64,000 nucleotides of DNA from Thermoanaerobaculia bacterium (GTDB taxonomy: Bacteria; Acidobacteriota; Thermoanaerobaculia; Multivoradales; JAIOJS01): assembly GCA_030429235.1 (NCBI GenBank), contig JAUIDB010000013.1:1-64000 (forward strand), given 5' to 3'. Below the pieces are notes generated by a model. That model was not told the origin of the DNA, did not search any database, and saw only the letters and a list, made by a program, of their open reading frames with translations. Positions 51,525 to 60,716 of this stretch are shown here, piece by piece; the first letter of the stretch is position 1, and each line of letters opens with the position of its first letter. Made by a program: the position numbers and the translations under genes.

Positions 51525-53605
51525 GTGAGCCGGCAGAGAACGACTCGGGTCTCGAGCCACGAGTGACCGTGCTCCGTAGTCAGGAGGTTCTGTCGACGGC
51601 GAGTCTTGGGCTGGGTAGCGAGCTGGTCGTCGGGCGGAGTCCCCAGAGCCACGTCGTCCTGTCGATCGGCACGGTTTCCCGAATGCACGCCCGGCTGTTC
51701 CACGACGACCGCGGCGTGTTCCTCGAAGACCTGGGATCAGCGAACGGCACCTTCGTCGACGGACAGAAGGTCGAAGGCGTGGTGGCCCTACGCTCGGGAC
51801 AGTTGATTCGACTCGGACAGAGCCATTCCGACGCTCCCACCATCCTCCGAATCGACCTGAGCCCTCGAGTCGCGGACGTGGGACGTACCCGACCGGTCGA
51901 CGCCCTACCCGATCCGCAGTCCTCGTCGCCCTCGCCGGGCCGAGGGTCGGGCGACGAAGACAACACCGACGACGACCTGACCCTTCCTGGACTCGAACCC
52001 CTGGCCGATCTTCCGCAGCCCAAGGCCCTCAGGACCCGCCCGGTGCGGCTCCCTGCAGCCCCCGCCGCTACCCGACGCTCCGCCACCTTCTGGATCGGTG
52101 TCGGCTGCCTGGCGCTGTTCCTCCTCCTCGCTCTCTGGCAGGGTCGCAATCGTGATCCCTGGCGACGAGTCACGGTCACCCCGGACCTCCTGGAAGCGGG
52201 ACGAGCGCTCGAGATCACCGAGATGGCTCCCGGCTTTCAGTTTGGCTTCGATCTCCTGGTCGGAGGCGTCGACCTCGAGGACCTCGAGGTGGAGGGTACG
52301 ACCGGCCGGGCCATCGTGCCGCACCTCCCGGACCTGCCTCCCGGCGACCACCAGGTCTCGGTAGTCGGCGTGGCCGACGGAGAGCCGGTCTTCGAGCTGA
52401 CCCTCCCCTATCGCAAAGCACCCCGAATCGACAACCTGACCCCGACCACCGCTCACCTCGGACAGGAGATCGTGATTTCGGGCGGTTCGCTCGGAGACGA
52501 GACGGATCCTCCCACGCTGTTCGTCGGCAGCTACTCGATCGAACCCGTAGTCTGGACCGCGAGCGAGATCCGCTTCCGCGTTCCGCGCGTGGCCGAATCC
52601 CCCCCGGTCGAGCTACCGATCCGCGTCACAGTGGGCGGACTCGACGCCCTCGCCCCTTCGCCACTCGAGATCTTGTCGCACCGTTTCGAAGCGATTCCCG
52701 TCACCTGGTCCGCCCGTCGGGTCGAGCCCGGAGTATGGGAGATCGCGTCACCGCTCGGACCGACGATCTACCGCAAGGTGGCCCCGTCTCCGCCCGGAGA
52801 AGCGGACGAAACCGCTCACCCTCCCGCCGTAACCGACACCATCGCGGCCCTACAACGGCTGCTGGAGCGGAGCGAAGCCGAGGTGGGCCAGATTCGGGTC
52901 GCAGCGGTGGGCAACGAGTACCGGTACACCCTGCACGCCGCTGGCCGCGCCCCCGAGGCGCTCTTCACCCTGACCAGCGACGAAGTCGACGAGCAGGTGC
53001 ACGGGCAAGAGACCGAGGCCTCTCTGGGAACCCGAGCCGCTTGGCTCGCCCATGTCCTGACGGACTTCGCCGGCGCGCTGGCTGCGGGGCGGCCGCCCGC
53101 GCCGTATCCCAGCGACTCCGAGTATCGGGAGGCTCTGCTGGGCCTGATCGACCGCAACCTCGACCGGGGTGGCTCCGGCCGACCGGGCCCACCCGACCTC
53201 GAGGCCCTCGCGGTCGCGCAGCGTCAGAGTCTCGAGAGAGCCTTCGTTGCGATCCCACCGAGTCTCGAACCCCTGGATGGTCGCTGGATCGGTCAACTGG
53301 ATAACGTGTTCGATCCCGGCGCCGGTCAGGTCGAGGTCGTCTTCGACCTCGAACAGCGGCACCGACGCATCACGGGAACCGCAGTCCTGGCCTTTCGCAG
53401 TTCCGCCGGCACCCAGGGCTTTCCGGAGGCCACGGTCCAGGGATCGGTGACGGAGGGGGTTCCGCCTGGAGTCGAACTTCGGTTCACGGTCAATCGGCCG
53501 ATCGGCACTCTCCGGCTCGAAGGCGAGGTCGGAGGCGAAGGGATCCTGGGCGAGTTCTCTTCGACCCTCGCTCCCGACGGCGCGTTCCGCGCCTCTCGGC
53601 ACTAG
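51521..53605 (+). CDS. FHA-transmembrane-IPT/TIG domain protein
   Basis: 694 residues. The FHA domain (about 30-112) has the phosphothreonine-binding GRSPQSHV, SRMHARL and NGTFVDG motifs. An acidic linker (145-165) is followed by one transmembrane helix (about 190-206). Outside are a beta domain, an IPT/TIG domain (about 300-385) and a C-terminal beta-rich region of 170 residues. The layout would carry a Thr-phosphorylation signal from the cytoplasm to the envelope. A Ser/Thr kinase is encoded at 30612-33077 in the same window. Coupling to the upstream gene is by ATGA overlap. Confidence 0.88.
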   Translation: MSEPAENDSGLEPRVTVLRSQEVLSTASLGLGSELVVGRSPQSHVVLSIGTVSRMHARLFHDDRGVFLEDLGSANGTFVDGQKVEGVVALRSGQLIRLGQSHSDAPTILRIDLSPRVADVGRTRPVDALPDPQSSSPSPGRGSGDEDNTDDDLTLPGLEPLADLPQPKALRTRPVRLPAAPAATRRSATFWIGVGCLALFLLLALWQGRNRDPWRRVTVTPDLLEAGRALEITEMAPGFQFGFDLLVGGVDLEDLEVEGTTGRAIVPHLPDLPPGDHQVSVVGVADGEPVFELTLPYRKAPRIDNLTPTTAHLGQEIVISGGSLGDETDPPTLFVGSYSIEPVVWTASEIRFRVPRVAESPPVELPIRVTVGGLDALAPSPLEILSHRFEAIPVTWSARRVEPGVWEIASPLGPTIYRKVAPSPPGEADETAHPPAVTDTIAALQRLLERSEAEVGQIRVAAVGNEYRYTLHAAGRAPEALFTLTSDEVDEQVHGQETEASLGTRAAWLAHVLTDFAGALAAGRPPAPYPSDSEYREALLGLIDRNLDRGGSGRPGPPDLEALAVAQRQSLERAFVAIPPSLEPLDGRWIGQLDNVFDPGAGQVEVVFDLEQRHRRITGTAVLAFRSSAGTQGFPEATVQGSVTEGVPPGVELRFTVNRPIGTLRLEGEVGGEGILGEFSSTLAPDGAFRASRH

Positions 53606-53631
53606 CGTCCCCGCGGACCCCGCAGGCCCGC

Positions 53632-54654
53632 CTACCCCAGCAGTCGCTCGAGAGCGCGTTCCAGAGCGCGACCATTTACGTCGCGATGGGTGACGCAGCG
53701 CACCAGGGAGGGTCCCAGAGAGATGGCGAGGATCCCGGCCCGGTGCAGAGCCTCGACGGTAGCCGACGGATCCTTACAATCGGCCACGACGATGTTGGTC
53801 GCTACCCGGGACGCCTCGCAGCGCACTCCGGGCAACTGATCCAAGGCCTCGGCCACCTTCCTGGCATGGTTGTGGTCCTCAGCCAGATGCTCCCAACCCC
53901 GACGCAGGGCCACCAATCCCGCTGCCGCCAGGATCCCGACCTGCCGCATGCCTCCTCCGAAGAGACGGCGGACTCTGCGCGCCTCCTCGATGAAGGCCTC
54001 GGATCCCGCCACCAGGGAACCCACCGGCGCGCCGAGACCCTTCGACAGGCAGACCATCGCCGAGTCGAACCCGACGACCAGCGACGAAGGAGCCACCCCG
54101 AGAGCGACCGCCGCATTGAACAGACGCGCACCGTCGAGATGGACCCGTAGTCCACCCCGCCGGGCCACTGCTTGGAGGGCGTCCAACTGGGACCGATCCA
54201 ACACGGTTCCGCCGGCCAGATTGTGGGTGTTCTCGATCACTAGCAGCGCGGTGCCGGAGATGTAGTCCCTTCGCGGACTGATCGAGCGTTCGAGATCGTC
54301 GGGGGCCAGGCGACCCTCGACCCCAGGAATCGGCCGCGCCTGAAGCCCGGACAGTGCAGCCATGGCTCCCATCTCGAAGCGAAAGATATGGCTCGAAGCC
54401 TCGGCGACGACCTCTGCCCCCGGAGTGCCGTGGACATGCAGGCAGACCTGGTTCCCCATCATGCCACTCGCCACGAAGAGGGCGGCTTCGGTGCCAAGAA
54501 TCTCTGCGGCGAGCGCCTCGAGTTCGCGGACCGTCGGATCTTCGCGATACACGTCGTCACCGACCACGGCGGAAGCCATGGCAGCTCGCATTTCGGTGTC
54601 GGGTTGCGTCACTGTGTCGGAACGCAGGTCCAAGACCTCGGTCAGATCAACCAT
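53632..54654 (-). CDS. low-specificity L-threonine aldolase
   Basis: 340 residues from ATG 54654. The PLP-binding Lys lies in CLSKGLGAPVGS, with VHLDGARLFNAAVAL and NTHNLAGGTVL upstream, the pattern of the LtaE/GLY1 family. It cleaves threonine and allo-threonine to glycine and acetaldehyde. It lies 4 bp after the unknown gene at 54659 and converges with the FHA gene. Confidence 0.92.
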   Translation of the reverse strand: MVDLTEVLDLRSDTVTQPDTEMRAAMASAVVGDDVYREDPTVRELEALAAEILGTEAALFVASGMMGNQVCLHVHGTPGAEVVAEASSHIFRFEMGAMAALSGLQARPIPGVEGRLAPDDLERSISPRRDYISGTALLVIENTHNLAGGTVLDRSQLDALQAVARRGGLRVHLDGARLFNAAVALGVAPSSLVVGFDSAMVCLSKGLGAPVGSLVAGSEAFIEEARRVRRLFGGGMRQVGILAAAGLVALRRGWEHLAEDHNHARKVAEALDQLPGVRCEASRVATNIVVADCKDPSATVEALHRAGILAISLGPSLVRCVTHRDVNGRALERALERLLG

Positions 54655-54658
54655 CGCT

Positions 54659-55645
54659 CTACTCCCTCTCCGTCTTTGCTGCAGCAGCTGCCACCCGCGT
54701 CGAGTCACCCGCTTCGAGGTTCGTGTAGAGCTGGCGCCGCAGGGAGCAGGGCTCAGCCCGCTCCCAGTCGGTCAGGACCCGCTCCACGTCAGGGGATGCC
54801 CAGGGCAAAACGCTGACGTTGCCCTCGCGCACCAGGGTCGCGAGATCTTGCTTGAGCTCCTCCGCGAAGCGTGCCGCTCGGAGCAGTTCGCCAGCCCGTC
54901 CCGCCGCTCCCACCAGGTGCAGTGCTTCGCCGACCAAAGCCAGTCGACCGGCCGCTTCGACGTTGCGCGACGGACGCAGGGGAGGCCTCGGCAGGGGGCG
55001 TTCCAGGGCCGGTTCGAACCCTGCCGCCAGGACCCACTGCGCCAACGCCAGCCCGTCCGGTGCTCCGCTGTGGAACAGTTCCAGACCCCTCTCGTCGGGC
55101 AGCTGGCTCGCCAGAACGCGAAGATCGCGCGGGTCGAAGTCGAGAACCAAGGGTTGCACCGTTCGGTAGCCTCGCGACCGTAGCACCCTCTTCGCTTGGG
55201 ACCACGAAGCAGCGGTGGAGCCACCCGGCAGCAGCGGCCAGACCGCGACGGTGCCTTCGACGAGCTGATTCCAGGACCGCAGGCCGAGAACATACGGCAG
55301 CAGATCCGTCACGACCGTCAAGCCGTCCAGCGTGAGTGGCGACTCGTCGGACAGACGTTGCACCAAGACGGGCACTCCGCGCTCCAGTTGGCCAGCCGTC
55401 TCGCTCCACAGGCGCTCGCTCCACCCCTCCGCGACCGGCGGCAGGTAAAGGACGTCGTCGAATTGGGCGGTGCTTAGGCGCTCGAGGGGAAGGGTATCGT
55501 CCGACCAACTCCCCAGTCGTCGTCGCGAGAGATCCACCCAGGGAGTCTGAGGCGTCGGCCAGCGACGTGGGGCATAGCGGATCCAGAGGTTCTGAGGCTC
55601 GGGACTCGAAACCCGAAGCCAGGCGGGGCGACGCGAGGGGCTCAA
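54659..55645 (-). CDS. hypothetical protein, unrecognised, coupled to ribE
   Basis: 328 residues from TTG 55645, whose TTGA overlaps the ribE stop. No signal, transmembrane helix or known motif is seen. The composition is Arg/Leu/Trp-rich with a mixed alpha/beta pattern (LPPVAEGWSERLWSET, VQPLVLDFDPRDLRVLASQL). The C-terminal 100 residues are helical (RAGELLRAARFAEELKQDL). Stretches such as LVQRLSDESPLTLDGLTVV and AVWPLLPGGSTAASW suggest a radical-SAM-free, nucleotide-unrelated fold I cannot name. Position suggests a link to the riboflavin operon. Confidence 0.7.
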   Translation of the reverse strand: MSPSRRPAWLRVSSPEPQNLWIRYAPRRWPTPQTPWVDLSRRRLGSWSDDTLPLERLSTAQFDDVLYLPPVAEGWSERLWSETAGQLERGVPVLVQRLSDESPLTLDGLTVVTDLLPYVLGLRSWNQLVEGTVAVWPLLPGGSTAASWSQAKRVLRSRGYRTVQPLVLDFDPRDLRVLASQLPDERGLELFHSGAPDGLALAQWVLAAGFEPALERPLPRPPLRPSRNVEAAGRLALVGEALHLVGAAGRAGELLRAARFAEELKQDLATLVREGNVSVLPWASPDVERVLTDWERAEPCSLRRQLYTNLEAGDSTRVAAAAAKTERE

Positions 55646-56262
55646 TCGCTGCTGTCCCCGGCAGATCGTCGATCGATCAGGCGCTGTAGGTACTTGGCGA
55701 GAATATCGACCTCGAGGTTCAAGACGTCACCGGGCGATCGATCGCCGAGCGTCGTGACTTCGAGGGTGTGGGGGATCAGGGCAACGTCGAAGGACGTTTC
55801 GGTCACGCCCGCGACCGTCAGGCTGACACCGTCCAGGGTTACCGACCCCTTCTCGGCCACCCATGCTGCCATCTCCGGCGGCAGGGAGAGCGTCAACTCT
55901 CGGTGCGCAGTGAGGTCCCGGCGGTCCACCACTTCCACCGTGCCGTCGACGTGCCCTTGAACCCAGTGTCCTCCCAGCGGATCCCCGACCCGAAGCGCCG
56001 CTTCGAGATTGACCGCATCGCCGGTCTCGAGGTCGCCGAGAGTCGTCCGTCGCAACGTCTCGGGAGCCAATTCGACGGTCGACCTTCCGGGCTCCAGGGC
56101 CACGAGCGTCAGGCAGACACCGGAAACCGCCAGACTCGCTCCGATCGACAGCCGTTCCGAAAGCTCGGTCGAGTGGCCGAGAACCAGTCGTCGTCCGCCC
56201 TGGCCCGATGCCGTTGGGGCCTCGACTAGCCGGCCACGCTCTTGCACAAGGCCTGTAAACAT
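55642..56262 (-). CDS. ribE: riboflavin synthase
   Basis: 206 residues from ATG 56262 (GGAGGAG Shine-Dalgarno site; ATG 56274 possible). Two lumazine-binding repeats start with MFTGLVQE and GHWVQGHVDG, and the dimerising TLDGVSLTVAGV segment is present. It converts two 6,7-dimethyl-8-ribityllumazine molecules into riboflavin. It overlaps ribD by about 37 bp. Confidence 0.95.
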   Translation of the reverse strand: MFTGLVQERGRLVEAPTASGQGGRRLVLGHSTELSERLSIGASLAVSGVCLTLVALEPGRSTVELAPETLRRTTLGDLETGDAVNLEAALRVGDPLGGHWVQGHVDGTVEVVDRRDLTAHRELTLSLPPEMAAWVAEKGSVTLDGVSLTVAGVTETSFDVALIPHTLEVTTLGDRSPGDVLNLEVDILAKYLQRLIDRRSAGDSSD

Positions 56263-57317
56263 CCACTCCTCCAACCTTCGATGATGAGGTCTCCGCCGAG
56301 ACTGCGGGCCTCGAGTTCCTCGAGTCGTCGCCCCTCGGCCAGGCGTTCGATGCCGTGTCCACCCACTGCGCCCGGCGCGGCTTTCCCGCCCAGGAGCAGG
56401 GGCGCACAGTCGACCAGCACCCGGTCGAAAGCGTTCGCGGCCACGAACGCTCCGAGAATCTCTCCTCCCCCTTCGACCACGACGCTCTGGATCCCCAACT
56501 CGTGTAGCGCAGTCAGGACGGCCCCCGGTTCGACCTCGGAGAGGTTGACGACCTCGGCTCCCGCTTGGGCGAGGGCATCGAGACGTCGTTGGTCGTCGCT
56601 CTCGGTCATGATGACCACCCGGCCGTCGATTCCGAACAGGCGCGCCGAGGTCGGCGTCCGCAAACGCCGGTCGAGAATGACCCGCGTATTGGGAGTCGGA
56701 GCCTCTCCGAGGCGACGATCGAGCCGAGGGTCGTCCGCCAGCAAGGTCCCGCTACCGACCAAGATCGCCTCGTGCGTTTCGCGCAGTTCGAGCGAAGCGG
56801 TCCGAGCCAGCGCCGAGGAGATCCACTGACTCTCGCCCGCCACCGTCGCGATCTTGCCGTCCAGGCTCATCGCCCATCGGATCGTGACCCCGGGGCGATG
56901 GTGGATCCGTGAGGTGAGGTAGCGCCAGTTGAGGGCTACGGCATCTTCGGATTGGGCCGCGACCTCGACTTCGATACCAGCGGCTCGCAGGCGTCGCACC
57001 CCTTGTCCGGCGACGCGTCGATCCGGGTCGAGATGGGCCACCATCACCTTGGCGACTCCCGCCTCGATCAGAGCGTCGGCACAAGGTGGAGTGCGGCCGT
57101 GGTGGCTGCAGGGCTCCAGAGTGACCCAGACCGTGGCCCCGCGGGCCGCCTCGCCGGCCGCACGCAGGGCGTGGACCTCCGCGTGGGGTCCCCCGACCTG
57201 CTGGTGGTACCCCTCGCCGACGATCTCACCGTCCCGTTCGACGACGGCCCCAACCATCGGGTTGGGAGCCGTTGCGTAGCGGCCTTCGTTGGCGAGTACC
57301 AGGGCTCGGTCGAACAT
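56226..57317 (-). CDS. ribD: bifunctional riboflavin biosynthesis protein RibD
   Basis: 363 residues. The deaminase domain has the zinc ligands HAE (45-47) and PCSHHGRTPPC (Cys70, Cys79), and the reductase domain follows (about 145-360; RWAMSLDGKIATVAG, VEGGGEILGAFV). It carries out the second and third steps of riboflavin synthesis. It lies 9 bp after ftsY. ribBA and ribH are not in the window. Confidence 0.95.
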   Translation of the reverse strand: MFDRALVLANEGRYATAPNPMVGAVVERDGEIVGEGYHQQVGGPHAEVHALRAAGEAARGATVWVTLEPCSHHGRTPPCADALIEAGVAKVMVAHLDPDRRVAGQGVRRLRAAGIEVEVAAQSEDAVALNWRYLTSRIHHRPGVTIRWAMSLDGKIATVAGESQWISSALARTASLELRETHEAILVGSGTLLADDPRLDRRLGEAPTPNTRVILDRRLRTPTSARLFGIDGRVVIMTESDDQRRLDALAQAGAEVVNLSEVEPGAVLTALHELGIQSVVVEGGGEILGAFVAANAFDRVLVDCAPLLLGGKAAPGAVGGHGIERLAEGRRLEELEARSLGGDLIIEGWRSGCLQALCKSVAG

Positions 57318-57326
57318 CGAGCCGAC

Positions 57327-58304
57327 CTAGCCACCGACCAGGGCTTCGGCAAACGCCCTGGGCTGGAACTCCACCAGGTCGTCGGGCGTCTCACCCACCC
57401 CCAGATAGGCAACGGGAAGCCGCAGGTCGCGAGCGACCGCGACCGCCATGCCCCCTTTGGCCGTGCCATCGAGTTTCGACAGCAGTACCAGATCGACTGG
57501 GACCGCTTCGAGGAACTTCTGGGCCTGACTCAGGGCGTTCTGACCGGTGGTCGCATCGAGTACCAACAGCGTCTGGCGCTCCCAGCCCTCGGCCTCCCGG
57601 TCGACCACACGACCGATCTTCTCGAGCTCTCGCATCAGGTGCTCCTTGTTGTGGAGGCGCCCAGCGGTATCGACCAGAACCTCGTCGACCCCTCGGGCGC
57701 GGGCCGCCTGGAGGGCGTCGAAAACCACCGCCGCCGGGTCGGCACCCTGTCCCTGCTTGACCACCTCGATGCCGAGGCGTTCGCCCCAGAGGCTGAGTTG
57801 CTCGACCGCGGCGGCCCGAAAAGTGTCTCCGGCCGCCAGCAGCACCCTCCGACCCCGGGACTGGTAGCGCCGGGCGAGCTTGGCGATCGAAGTCGTCTTG
57901 CCGACCCCGTTGACCCCGACCACCAGGGTCACCCGCGGCCGTCCCGTCTCCAGCGGAGGTTTGGGAGCGTCCATCAGGAGAATCGCAATCTCGTCGACGA
58001 GCCGCTTGCGCAGCATGACGATATCCCCGCCCTGTCCCTTCTGAACCTCCTTCTGGATGTTCTCGACCAGTTCCAGCGAGGTTTCGACTCCGAGATCGGC
58101 GCTGATCAGGCACTCCTCGAGGTATTCGAGGGTCTCCGGATCCAGGGTGTCCCGACCCTCGACGGCGGCGTCGATCTTTTCGATCAGCTCCGTATGGGTC
58201 ATCAACAACCCACGTTTCAGTTTCTTCCAGAAACCACCCTTCTTGGGCTCTTCTATCTGCGCTTCGGGAGCGATCTCCAGCGCCTGGTCGTCGCGATCGG
58301 TCAT
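57327..58304 (-). CDS. ftsY: signal recognition particle receptor FtsY
   Basis: 325 residues from ATG 58304; an extension to 58430 lacks FtsY character. The N domain is short with a basic/acidic lead, and the G domain has the SRP-GTPase motifs GVNGVGKTT, DTAGR and LSKLDGTAKGG. With Ffh it delivers nascent membrane proteins to the translocon. The acidic A domain found in E. coli is absent, as in many bacteria. Confidence 0.95.
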   Translation of the reverse strand: MTDRDDQALEIAPEAQIEEPKKGGFWKKLKRGLLMTHTELIEKIDAAVEGRDTLDPETLEYLEECLISADLGVETSLELVENIQKEVQKGQGGDIVMLRKRLVDEIAILLMDAPKPPLETGRPRVTLVVGVNGVGKTTSIAKLARRYQSRGRRVLLAAGDTFRAAAVEQLSLWGERLGIEVVKQGQGADPAAVVFDALQAARARGVDEVLVDTAGRLHNKEHLMRELEKIGRVVDREAEGWERQTLLVLDATTGQNALSQAQKFLEAVPVDLVLLSKLDGTAKGGMAVAVARDLRLPVAYLGVGETPDDLVEFQPRAFAEALVGG

Positions 58305-58395
58305 CTTCTTTCCTTGGAGTTCGGGGCGGCAGGCAGGACGACTGCCGGGGCCGCATGATACCAGCCCTCGGCTCTCGCGGTCGGCGACCGGGGGC

Positions 58396-58755
58396 TCAGA
58401 ATAGTTCGCGTTCGAGGGCCACAGCGGCACGCTCCAGAGCGATGCGCGCCTGTCCGACCAGGGCGGGGCGGCGCTGCACCAGCACCAGGTAGTAGTCGTC
58501 CGGCAGAACCCTCGAGTAGATGTGGAGTCGCTCCCGTTCCACGTGGATGAGATCGGGGCGGCCGAGGCCGGTCCGGGTCAAGAACTCGTCGAACTGGCGC
58601 AGGTAGATGCCGAGATAGGCACCGAGGATCTTCATGTCGTACGGCGAGTAGTCCGAACAGGAAACGTCGACCGTCTCCCCGAGTTCGTCGAGGAAGAGTA
58701 CTCCCGCTGCCCCCGTCTCAGCCAACAGGTTGGCGAGAATGTACTGAAAGGGCAC
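58396..58755 (-). CDS. Roadblock/LC7 domain protein
   Basis: 119 residues from GTG 58755 (GTG 58788 possible), seven nt after the HD-GYP stop. The N-terminal VPFQYILANLLAETGAAGVL opening and the mixed sheet (LFLDELGETVDVSC, YYLVLVQRRP) are the MglB/Roadblock pattern. Roadblock proteins usually regulate small GTPases such as MglA, but no MglA-like gene is in the window. Being directly downstream of an HD-GYP sensor and upstream of ftsY suggests a signalling accessory role, inferred from position. Confidence 0.8.
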   Translation of the reverse strand: MPFQYILANLLAETGAAGVLFLDELGETVDVSCSDYSPYDMKILGAYLGIYLRQFDEFLTRTGLGRPDLIHVERERLHIYSRVLPDDYYLVLVQRRPALVGQARIALERAAVALERELF

Positions 58756-58762
58756 CGGAGGC

Positions 58763-60553
58763 TCAGAGCTCCGCTCGCAGCACACCACCCCCAGCCTCGG
58801 GCTCCGGCTCCGGTACGGCCTGAGGTTCCTTGACCACGATCGCTCCCTGTTCGAAAGCCCGCAAGAACGCCGTGACGACCTTGGCGTCGAAGCGCGACCC
58901 GGTCAACTTGGTAATGGTCTCTACGGCGTAGTCCGGAGTGTAGGCGTTCTGGTAGGGCCGGTTGGTGGTGATCGCGTCGAAGGTGTCGGCGACCGCCACG
59001 ATGCGAGCGATCAGCGGGATCGCCTCCGCCTTCAGGCCATCGGGGTAGCCCTTGCCGTTCCAGGACTCGTGGTGCCAGCGGACCGCGGGGAGCATTTCGG
59101 CGAGCGGTTCGATCGGTTGCAGAATCTCGAAGCCGATGACCGGATGGAGCTTCATCTGGTCGAACTCTTCCGCCGTGAGCACCCCACCCTTCTTGAGCAC
59201 ACGGTCCTCGATTCCGATCTTCCCCACGTCGTGGAGCACCCCTGCGATCCAGATGCGGTGCAGGAACTCTTCGCTCTGGCCCAGATGCTCGGCGATGATC
59301 CGGCTGTAGCTCGCCACCCGTTCCGAGTGACCTCGGGTATAGGGGTCCTTGGCGTCGACCGCAGCCGCAAAGGCCCGGATCGAGCTGATGAACAGCTGCT
59401 CGTTCTCGACCGCGGCCCGCTGCAGATCTGCGACGTATCCTTCGACGTGCGCGCTCATCTGGTTGAAGTCGTTGGCGAGATCGGCGATCTCGCGACCCGG
59501 CCCCATGACCTCGACCCGACCTCCGAAGTTGCCGCCGGCGATGCGATGACTGCTCTCCGCCAGTCGTTGGAAGGGAGCCCCGAAACGACGAGCCGCCAGC
59601 GTTCCGAACGCCATGGCGAGAACGACCAGAACCAGGAAGGAAACGATTGCGGTCTGCACCACCTCCTCGGTGGCAGCGTACGACACCGCCAACGGCTTCT
59701 GAACGATCACTCCCCACCCCGTCTCAGAGACTGGGCTCACACGTCCCAACACGTTCAGCTTCTGGCCCTGCACGAACAGTTCGTACTCCTGCGTGAGGTT
59801 GAGGGGACGGACTTGGAACGAGCGCACCAGCGCCGACTCGCCGACGGCCCGGCTGGTGCGCTCATCGGCCCCTGCTGCCCACAAGACCCCGCCGTTGGCG
59901 TCGATCAGGAAGACCGAGACCTCGCCCTGGGCCTCTCGCTCGAACACGGACTCCAGCAGATCGAGACGAACCGCGGCCACCAGCACCAGCTGAGGCGCTC
60001 CACCGCTGCGCCCCTGAGCGTCGACCGCGACCGGCTGGGCCAGGACACCGAGGGGACGGTTATCGGCCGGGCTCCGCGCGAAACCGTACACCGGCTGGTT
60101 CTGACGGAGGGCGGAGTTGTACACCTGGTTGACGACGGCACGCAGCGTAGGAGCACGTCCGATCGCCCCCATCGACGGACCCTCTCCGTAGCGATCGAGA
60201 ACGCTCAGCGAATCGACCCAATGCCCGTTGTCTCGCATGAAGCTCGCAAAGTAGCGTTGGGTCTCGGGCTGCTGCAGCCGTTCGGAGAGCGTTTCGGGAC
60301 CAGGTAGGAGCAACAACCCCTTGCCGAGCTGTTCGATCTGGCGCTGCGCCGCCGCCATCGAGTTGCCGAGTTCCTCGGACAGGACGCGCGAGGACCGCGT
60401 CAAGTAGGACTGCTCCTGCCGCTCCAGAACCGCGGTGTTCTGACGCGTCAGCAGAAAAGAACCCACGGCTAGCGGAATCAGGCCCGACACCAGAATCAGC
60501 ACCAGAATCAGATGACGGAGGCTGATTCGGCTGGTCACACCCCGGACCGTCAT
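58763..60553 (-). CDS. membrane-anchored c-di-GMP phosphodiesterase (dCache-HAMP-HD-GYP)
   Basis: 596 residues. Transmembrane helix 1 (about 14-35), an extracytoplasmic Cache-like sensor (about 40-290), helix 2 (about 300-322) and a HAMP linker lead into HD-GYP. The catalytic set is complete: HSERVASYS, HDVGK (about residue 450), and HHESWNGKGYPDG with the GYP. It hydrolyses c-di-GMP in response to an extracellular signal. No GGDEF domain is attached. Confidence 0.93.
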   Translation of the reverse strand: MTVRGVTSRISLRHLILVLILVSGLIPLAVGSFLLTRQNTAVLERQEQSYLTRSSRVLSEELGNSMAAAQRQIEQLGKGLLLLPGPETLSERLQQPETQRYFASFMRDNGHWVDSLSVLDRYGEGPSMGAIGRAPTLRAVVNQVYNSALRQNQPVYGFARSPADNRPLGVLAQPVAVDAQGRSGGAPQLVLVAAVRLDLLESVFEREAQGEVSVFLIDANGGVLWAAGADERTSRAVGESALVRSFQVRPLNLTQEYELFVQGQKLNVLGRVSPVSETGWGVIVQKPLAVSYAATEEVVQTAIVSFLVLVVLAMAFGTLAARRFGAPFQRLAESSHRIAGGNFGGRVEVMGPGREIADLANDFNQMSAHVEGYVADLQRAAVENEQLFISSIRAFAAAVDAKDPYTRGHSERVASYSRIIAEHLGQSEEFLHRIWIAGVLHDVGKIGIEDRVLKKGGVLTAEEFDQMKLHPVIGFEILQPIEPLAEMLPAVRWHHESWNGKGYPDGLKAEAIPLIARIVAVADTFDAITTNRPYQNAYTPDYAVETITKLTGSRFDAKVVTAFLRAFEQGAIVVKEPQAVPEPEPEAGGGVLRAEL

Positions 60554-60716
60554 CGGCTAGTCATCCTGTGTGGGCAGAGTGGCGTGCATCGGGTGGAAGA
60601 GATTCGCGAAAAGACTGACGATCCCTGGCTACCAAGCGTTGTGCGTCCAGTATATCCCCTCACTCGGCTGAATGTGCTGTACGCCGCTGATCGTTGGCCG
60701 GGGGATCGGCGGTCCC

